Source: Streptomyces liangshanensis (GTDB taxonomy: Bacteria > Actinomycetota > Actinomycetes > Streptomycetales > Streptomycetaceae). Taken from it: a stretch of 64,000 bases of DNA. Within the stretch, counting starts at the first letter, position 1. Every line of letters begins with the position of its first letter. Location: contig NZ_CP050177.1 in assembly GCF_011694815.1 (NCBI RefSeq), positions 6,269,501-6,333,500 on the forward strand, in the 5' to 3' direction. Position numbers and translations under genes: made by a program. Below the pieces are notes generated by a model. That model saw only the letters and a list, made by a program, of their open reading frames with translations. It was not told where the DNA came from and searched no databases. Below, in pieces: positions 59,189 to 64,000 of this stretch.

Positions 59189-59872
59189 TCAGCCGATCCA
59201 CCGGTAACGCCGCTCCGGACGCCCCGTCCCGCCGTACTTGAGCGTCACCCGCGCCCGCCCCGTGTCCGCGAAGTACTCCAGGTAGCGCCGGGCGCTCACC
59301 CGGGACAGCGCGCCCGCGTCCGCGCACTCCGTCGCCGACAGGCCCTCCGGGTACGCCCGCAACGTACGCTCCACCAGGTCCGCCGTATGGGCGGCCAGCC
59401 CCTTCGGCAGCTCCCTGCTCCCCGGCGGCCGGGTACCGAAGAGCTGGTCCACGTCCTCCTGGCGCGCCTCGCCCAGCCCCGCCAGCCGCGTCCGCAGCGC
59501 CGCGACGTGCCGCAACTGCTCCTGGAGCGCGGTCTGGTTGAACGGCTTGATCAGATAGTGCAGCGCACCCGTCCGCAGCGCCGCCCTGATCACCCCCGCG
59601 TCCCTGGCCGCCGTGATGAACAGCGCGTCCGCCACGGCCCGCCCCGCGTCCCGCTCCTCCGCCGCCCGCAGCTCGCGCAGCACGCCGATCCCGTCCATGT
59701 CCGGCAGGTAGATGTCGAGCAGGACCACGTCGGGGCGCAGCGCGTCGGCGGCGCGCAGCGCGTCGGCGCCGTTGTGCGCCACCCCGACGACCGTGAAGCC
59801 GTCCATCGCCGACACAAAACGGCTGTGCAGCTTCGCGACCATGAAGTCGTCGTCCACCACCAGCACTTTCAT
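59189..59872 (-). CDS. CitB/DctR-type response regulator
   Basis: A 227-residue two-component regulator. The receiver domain has the acidic pair VVDDD at the N-terminus, phosphorylation site Asp53 ([13 protein letters not shown]) and Lys in LIKPF. The C-terminal helix-turn-helix ([25 protein letters not shown]) is of the kind found in regulators of carboxylate uptake (DctR, CitB, MalR). ATG 59872 is chosen because it begins right at MKVLVVDDD. It is divergent from the tricarboxylate transporter genes, which it probably activates. The usual histidine kinase partner is not adjacent: the gene downstream is the VOC protein. Confidence 0.88.
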   Translation of the reverse strand: MKVLVVDDDFMVAKLHSRFVSAMDGFTVVGVAHNGADALRAADALRPDVVLLDIYLPDMDGIGVLRELRAAEERDAGRAVADALFITAARDAGVIRAALRTGALHYLIKPFNQTALQEQLRHVAALRTRLAGLGEARQEDVDQLFGTRPPGSRELPKGLAAHTADLVERTLRAYPEGLSATECADAGALSRVSARRYLEYFADTGRARVTLKYGGTGRPERRYRWIG

Positions 59873-59891
59873 CACGCCGACACGGTAGGGC

Positions 59892-59947
59892 GCGACCACA
59901 ACGACCACAACGTCCGTTGGTTCCGGAAGAGAGACAGCTTGTTAACA
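59892..59947. promoter_or_regulatory. Candidate operator between response regulator and tctC
   Basis: Two abutting 9-nt direct repeats CGACCACAA (59892-59900, 59901-59909) and the 8-bp palindrome TGTTAACA (59940-59947) in the 135-nt divergent region. Plausible binding sites for the adjacent regulator; no promoter hexamers stand out. Confidence 0.4.
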
Positions 59948-60007
59948 CGCGGGCAACATGTGGGCCACTTCACAGTTTTCCGAAGGGAAATCCGAAAGGC
60001 GGCACAC

Positions 60008-60991
60008 GTGCGACTCCGCACTCCCCTCGCCCTGCTCGGGTCGGCGCTGCTGGTCCTGGTGGGCCCGCCCCTGCTCTCGGCGGGCAGCGGCGACGACACC
60101 GGCACGCAGATACCCGGCCTGCGGTTCATGGTCCCCAACACCCCCGGCGGCGGGTACGACATCACGGCGCGCACCCTCGCGAAGAACGCCGAGGACGCCG
60201 GGCTCACCCACAACATCGAGGTGTTCAACCTGCCGGGCGCCGGCGGGACCGTGGGCCTCGCCCGGCTCGTCGGGGAGCACGGCAACGGCAAGCTCGCCAT
60301 GTCCATGGGACTCGGCGTCGTCGGCGCCGTCCACACCAACAAGTCGCCCAAGACGCTCGCCGACACCACCCCGGTCGCCCGGATCACGGAGGAGTCGGAC
60401 ATCGTCGTGGTCGGCAAGAACTCCCCGTACCGCACCATCGCCGACCTGCTCACCGCCTGGAAGAAGGACCCGGCGAAGGTACCGGTCGGCGGCGGGTCCT
60501 CGCCCGGCGGGCCCGACCACCTCGCCCCCATGCTGATGGCGAAGGCCGCCGGCATCGCCCCGAAGGCCGTCAACTACGTGCCCTTCGACGGCGGCGGGGA
60601 ACTGCTCGCCTCCATCCTCGGCGACAAGGTCTCCTTCGGCGTCTCCGGACTCGGCGAGTACCTCGACCAGATCAAGGCCGGGGAGCTGCGGCTCCTCGCC
60701 GTCACCGGACCCGAGCGCATCCCCGGCCTGGACGCCCCCACCCTGCGGGAGGCGGGCCTCGACACCGACTTCACCAACTGGCGCGGCATCGTCGCCCCGC
60801 CCGGCCTCTCCGACGCGGAGAACGCCAAACTCGTCGGCTTCGTCAAGAAGCTGCACGACTCGCCCGAATGGCGCGAGTCCCTCAAGAAGAACGGCTGGGA
60901 CGACGCCTTCCTCACCGGCGACGCGTTCGGCGACTTCCTCGCCGCCGAGGACCGCCGCGTGGACTCCGTCCTCAAGGAGCTGGGACTGTGA
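60008..60991 (+). CDS. tctC: TctC-family solute-binding protein
   Basis: A 327-residue extracytoplasmic substrate-binding protein of a tripartite tricarboxylate transporter. A signal peptide covers residues 1 to about 24 (RLRTPLALLGSALLVLVGPP), with no lipobox Cys seen. The Bug/TctC fold is recognisable from FMVPNTPGGGYDITART, LPGAGGTVGL, VGGGSSPGGPDH and NYVPFDGGGELLASILGDKV. It binds a carboxylate (citrate-like in characterised systems) and delivers it to TctBA. The start is GTG 60008 after GAAAGGCGG. It is the first gene of a three-gene operon, overlapping tctB by GTGA. Confidence 0.9.
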   Translation: MRLRTPLALLGSALLVLVGPPLLSAGSGDDTGTQIPGLRFMVPNTPGGGYDITARTLAKNAEDAGLTHNIEVFNLPGAGGTVGLARLVGEHGNGKLAMSMGLGVVGAVHTNKSPKTLADTTPVARITEESDIVVVGKNSPYRTIADLLTAWKKDPAKVPVGGGSSPGGPDHLAPMLMAKAAGIAPKAVNYVPFDGGGELLASILGDKVSFGVSGLGEYLDQIKAGELRLLAVTGPERIPGLDAPTLREAGLDTDFTNWRGIVAPPGLSDAENAKLVGFVKKLHDSPEWRESLKKNGWDDAFLTGDAFGDFLAAEDRRVDSVLKELGL

Positions 60992-61566
60992 CCCCACCGA
61001 ACGGATCCACCGCGACACCCCCCACCGCGACACCACCCCCGGCCACACCACCCCCCACGCCCGCGCCCGGCGCGCGCTCCTGGCTGCGCGAACACTCCGA
61101 GATCGGCGTCGGCGCCCTGCTGCTCGCCCTCGGGATCCTCGTCCTCACCGACGCCCTCACCATGGACGTCGAGATCACCCAGCGCGGCCCCGTCGGCCCC
61201 AAGACCGTCCCGATCGTGGTCGGCATCGGCCTGGTCGTCGTCGCGGTCCTCCTCACCCTCGACGTCCTGCGCGGCGGCCGGGGCGAGGCCGAGGGCGGCG
61301 AGGACATCGACCTGAGCGAACCGGCCGACTGGCGCACGGTCCTGCTCCTCGCCGGGGTCTTCCTCGGCAACGCCGTCCTCATCGGCCCCCTCGGCTTCCC
61401 GATCTCCGGCGCCCTGCTCTTCTGGGGCTCCGCGTACGCGCTCGGCAGCCGTCACCCCGACCGCGACCCGCTGATCGCCGCGGGCCTCTCCCTCGTCACC
61501 TACTTCGTCTTCGACAACCTGCTCGGTGTCCCCCTCCCCGGTGGCCCGCTGATGGGGGTGCTGTAA
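60988..61566 (+). CDS. tctB: TctB-family small membrane subunit
   Basis: A 192-residue membrane protein with a Thr/Pro-rich cytoplasmic N-terminus of about 30 residues, then four hydrophobic helices (IGVGALLLALGILVLTDAL, VPIVVGIGLVVVAVLLTLDV, TVLLLAGVFLGNAVLIGPLG, and the FPISGALLFWG/LSLVTYFVFDNL pair). This is the TctB layout. It partners TctA in tripartite tricarboxylate uptake. It starts within the tctC stop (GTGA) and ends 3 nt before tctA. Confidence 0.87.
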   Translation: MTPPNGSTATPPTATPPPATPPPTPAPGARSWLREHSEIGVGALLLALGILVLTDALTMDVEITQRGPVGPKTVPIVVGIGLVVVAVLLTLDVLRGGRGEAEGGEDIDLSEPADWRTVLLLAGVFLGNAVLIGPLGFPISGALLFWGSAYALGSRHPDRDPLIAAGLSLVTYFVFDNLLGVPLPGGPLMGVL

Positions 61567-61569
61567 GAA

Positions 61570-63075
61570 ATGGACTCCCTCAACTCCCTGATGGACGGGT
61601 TCGGTACGGCTCTCACGCCGATGAACCTGCTCTGGGCCGCGATCGGCGTGCTCCTCGGCACGGCCATCGGCGTCCTGCCCGGCATCGGCCCGGCCATGGC
61701 CGTCGCCCTGCTGCTCCCCGTCACCTACGGCCTCGAACCCACCGGCGCCTTCATCATGTTCGCCGGGATCTACTACGGCGCGATGTTCGGCGGCTCCACC
61801 ACCTCGATCCTCCTCAACACCCCCGGGGAGAGCGCGGCGGTCGTCGCCGCGATCGAGGGCAACCCGATGGCCAAGGCCGGACGCGGCGCGCAGGCGCTCG
61901 CCGCCGCCGCGGGCGGGCACTTCGCCGGCGGCATGATCGGCACGATCCTGCTCGTCGTCCTCGCCCCGACCGTCGCCTCCCTCGCGGTGGACATCGGCGC
62001 CCCCGACTACTTCGCGATCATGGTGCTGGCGTTCATCGCCGTCACGTCCGTCCTCGGCTCGTCCCGCATCCGCGGCCTCGCCTCGCTGCTCATCGGCCTC
62101 ACCCTCGGCCTGGTCGGCCTGGACCAGATGACCGGACAGCAGCGCCTCACCTTCGGCTCGCTCCAACTCGCCGACGGCATCGACGTGGTGATCGTCGCGG
62201 TCGGCCTCTTCGCGATCGGCGAGGCCCTGTGGGTCGCCGCCCACCTGCGCCGCTCCTCGGGCGAGGCGATCCCGGTCGGCCGCCCCTGGCTCGGCAAGGA
62301 GGACGTGCGGCGCACCTGGAAGCCCTGGCTGCGCGGGCCGCTCATCGGCTTCCCGTTCGGCGCGATCCCGGCCGGCGGCGCCGAGATCCCGACCTTCCTC
62401 TCGTACGTCACCGAGAAGCGGCTCTCGAAGCACAAGGACCAGTTCGGCAAGGGCGCCATCGAGGGAGTCGCGGGCCCCGAGTCGGCCGCCTCGGCCTCCG
62501 CCGCCGGGACGCTCGTCTCCATGCTCACCCTCGGCCTGCCCACCACGGCCGTCGCCGCCGTGATGCTCGCCGCCTTCCAGCAGTACGGCATCCAGCCCGG
62601 CCCGCTCCTCTTCGAACGCGAACCCGACCTGGTCTGGGGCCTGATCGCCTCCCTCTTCGTCGGCATGGTGCTGCTGCTCGCGCTCAACCTGCCGCTCGCG
62701 CCGGTCTGGGCGAAGCTGCTGCGCATCCCGCGGCCCTACCTCTACGCGGGGATCCTCTTCTTCGCGGCCGTCGGCGCCTACGCGGTCGGCGGGGAGGCCC
62801 TGGACCTGGTGATCCTGCTGATCATCGGTCTGATCGGGTTCGGGATGCGGCGGTACGGGCTGCCCGTGTTGCCGGCCGTCATCGGGGTGATCCTCGGCCC
62901 GGCGGCGGAACAACAGCTGCGGCGCGCCCTCCAGATCAGCGACGGGAGTGTGAGCGGCCTCGTCAACACCCCCTTCTCGGTCACCGTGTACGCGGTGGTG
63001 GCCCTGTTGCTGGTGTGGCCCGCGGTGAGCAAGCTCATCGCCCGCGGGCGAGGCCGTGGCGAGTCCACGCCATAG
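61570..63075 (+). CDS. tctA: TctA-family large membrane subunit
   Basis: A 501-residue permease with about 12 transmembrane helices. The conserved TctA motif near residues 35-60 ([20 protein letters not shown]) and [14 protein letters not shown] (about 78-91) are both present, as is a second inverted-repeat copy around [20 protein letters not shown]. It forms the translocation channel for carboxylate uptake with TctB and the binding protein TctC. A 16-bp-stem terminator follows. Confidence 0.93.
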   Translation: MDSLNSLMDGFGTALTPMNLLWAAIGVLLGTAIGVLPGIGPAMAVALLLPVTYGLEPTGAFIMFAGIYYGAMFGGSTTSILLNTPGESAAVVAAIEGNPMAKAGRGAQALAAAAGGHFAGGMIGTILLVVLAPTVASLAVDIGAPDYFAIMVLAFIAVTSVLGSSRIRGLASLLIGLTLGLVGLDQMTGQQRLTFGSLQLADGIDVVIVAVGLFAIGEALWVAAHLRRSSGEAIPVGRPWLGKEDVRRTWKPWLRGPLIGFPFGAIPAGGAEIPTFLSYVTEKRLSKHKDQFGKGAIEGVAGPESAASASAAGTLVSMLTLGLPTTAVAAVMLAAFQQYGIQPGPLLFEREPDLVWGLIASLFVGMVLLLALNLPLAPVWAKLLRIPRPYLYAGILFFAAVGAYAVGGEALDLVILLIIGLIGFGMRRYGLPVLPAVIGVILGPAAEQQLRRALQISDGSVSGLVNTPFSVTVYAVVALLLVWPAVSKLIARGRGRGESTP

Positions 63076-63105
63076 GGCTCCGTGTACGACGCGAATCAGC
63101 CGCTG

Positions 63106-63141
63106 CCCGGACGCCCCGGAGGACTCTCCGGGGCGTCCGGG
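63106..63141 (+). terminator. Terminator of the tct operon
   Basis: A perfect 16-bp stem (63106-63121 with 63126-63141) and a 4-nt loop, 31 nt after the tctA stop. Confidence 0.85.
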
Positions 63142-63253
63142 GACACACAGCGTGGCCGAAAACCGCTCAACTCGGACACGGGCAGCGGAAAAGGTGACCG
63201 CGGGTGACGGTGAATGGGCTCCCGCTGTCAGTGGTGGCTGGCACCATCGGAAC

Positions 63254-64000
63254 ATGACCTCGATCGACTGGGACGCTCTCGCAGACTCCTTCGACCAGGA
63301 GCCGGACCACGGGCTGCTGGACTCCGCCGTCCGGATGGCCTGGGCCGACCGCATGCGGGACTGGCTGCCCCGGGAGCCCTCCCAGGTGCTCGACCTCGGC
63401 TGCGGTACGGGCACGCTCGCCCTGCTCGCCGCCGAGCAGGGCCACCGCGTCACCGGCGTCGACCTCTCGCCCGCGATGGCCGGGCAGGCGCGGGCCAAGC
63501 TCGCGGGCCGGGAGGCCGAGATCCTGGTCGGGGACGCCGCGCGGCCGCCGGTGGGGGAGCGGACCTTCGACGTGATCCTCGCCCGGCACGTGCTGTGGCT
63601 CCTGCCCGACCCCGGCGCGGTGCTGCGCCACTGGGCGACGCTGCTCAGGCCGGGCGGCCGGTTCGTGCTGATCGAGGGGGTCTGGTCCGGTACGGGACTG
63701 GCCCCGGCCCGGCTCATGGAGGCGCTGGCCCCGCTCACCGAGCGCGTCCACTACGAACGCCTGTCCGCCGACCACGAGTTGTGGGGCCGGCCGGTCGACG
63801 ACGAGCGGTATGTCGTGGTGGCGCAGGCCGCCCGCCCCGGCCGCCACACCGAGGTGGTCGACGTCCACCTCATCCTGCGCAGGGGCGACGACGTGCTGCT
63901 GGCCCGCCGCGCCGGCACGGGATACGGGGACGGCCTGCTCAACGGCCCCTCCGGGCACGTCGAGGCGGGCGAGGACGTCAGGGCCGCCATGATCCGCGAG
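63254..64000 (+). CDS. SAM methyltransferase-Nudix hydrolase fusion, 3' partial
   Basis: The frame is open from ATG 63254 to the window end (249 residues seen). Residues 1 to about 190 are a class I methyltransferase: VLDLGCGTGTLALLAAEQG (motif I), VTGVDLSPAMA (acidic loop), DVILARHVLWLLPDPG and LLRPGGRFVLIEG. From about residue 197 the chain continues without a break into a Nudix domain (VDVHLILRRGDDVLLARRAG) with the start of the Nudix box, GHVEAGEDVRAAMIRE, cut by the window edge. The reading frame is continuous across the junction. Substrates are unknown. No RBS of note precedes it. Confidence 0.85.
   Translation, partial: MTSIDWDALADSFDQEPDHGLLDSAVRMAWADRMRDWLPREPSQVLDLGCGTGTLALLAAEQGHRVTGVDLSPAMAGQARAKLAGREAEILVGDAARPPVGERTFDVILARHVLWLLPDPGAVLRHWATLLRPGGRFVLIEGVWSGTGLAPARLMEALAPLTERVHYERLSADHELWGRPVDDERYVVVAQAARPGRHTEVVDVHLILRRGDDVLLARRAGTGYGDGLLNGPSGHVEAGEDVRAAMIRE

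Noticed and set aside
59189..59872. Response regulator as pathway-specific regulator of the PKS cluster
   Set aside because: Its CitB/DctR type and divergent position to tctC point to carboxylate uptake; it lies outside the terminal palindrome.

Overview
The window is chromosomal DNA of a high-GC actinomycete, almost certainly a Streptomyces. Codon usage is strongly GC-biased at third positions. The FxSxx-COOH peptide locus, a dnaE2/imuB-type mutagenesis cassette, several secreted hydrolases, and GTG/ATG starts in overlapping GTGA/ATGA junctions all fit. Every call is from reading the sequence; no database search was run.

Left part (1-21.1 kb): accessory and ordinary genes. Bases 1-7981 hold most of an Fxs (FxSxx-COOH) locus: a radical SAM/SPASM maturase cut by the window edge, an AAC(3)-like protein, the TIR-like FxsC, and the MinD/TIR/NB-ARC/TPR protein FxsT. 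The precursor fxsA must lie left of base 1. Next come a secreted SGNH hydrolase, an FKBP, a hotdog thioesterase, an alpha/beta hydrolase, a streptogrisin-type protease, an ABC-2/DUF3533-like membrane protein, an SOS-box-preceded dnaE2 plus Y-family (ImuB-like) pair, a secreted class 2 lipase and a probably wall-anchored AA10 LPMO.

Centre (21.4-58.5 kb): one hybrid NRPS/PKS biosynthetic gene cluster that I cannot match to a known product. It has a flavin monooxygenase, then a Rieske oxygenase overlapping four megasynthases. Module order is FT-C*-A(Gly-like)-PCP-KS1-DH-ACP-KS2-AT | DH-KR-ACP-KS3-DH-ACP-KS4-KR-ACP | KS5-(decayed AT)-DH-ACP-KS6-AT | alkC | DH-KR-ACP-alpha-oxoamine synthase. A small unknown protein, a class II HDAC-family deacylase, a type II thioesterase and a DHA2-type MFS exporter follow. 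The predicted chain starts from (N-formyl)glycine, is extended with malonate to a polyunsaturated chain without reduction by ER or C-methylation, and is released by a PLP enzyme as an alpha-amino ketone. The most striking point is an AlkC-family DNA glycosylase gene sitting between the two halves of a split PKS module, overlapping both neighbours by 4 nt. It looks like built-in self-resistance to a DNA-alkylating product. A 50-bp perfect palindrome closes the cluster, and an in-frame TTA codon in the first megasynthase suggests bldA control. The window shows no pathway regulator, PPTase, discrete AT or oxazole cyclodehydratase.

Right part (58.5-64 kb): a VOC-family protein, an apparently orphan CitB/DctR-type response regulator, a divergent tripartite tricarboxylate transporter operon (TctC-TctB-TctA), and a methyltransferase-Nudix fusion cut by the window end.
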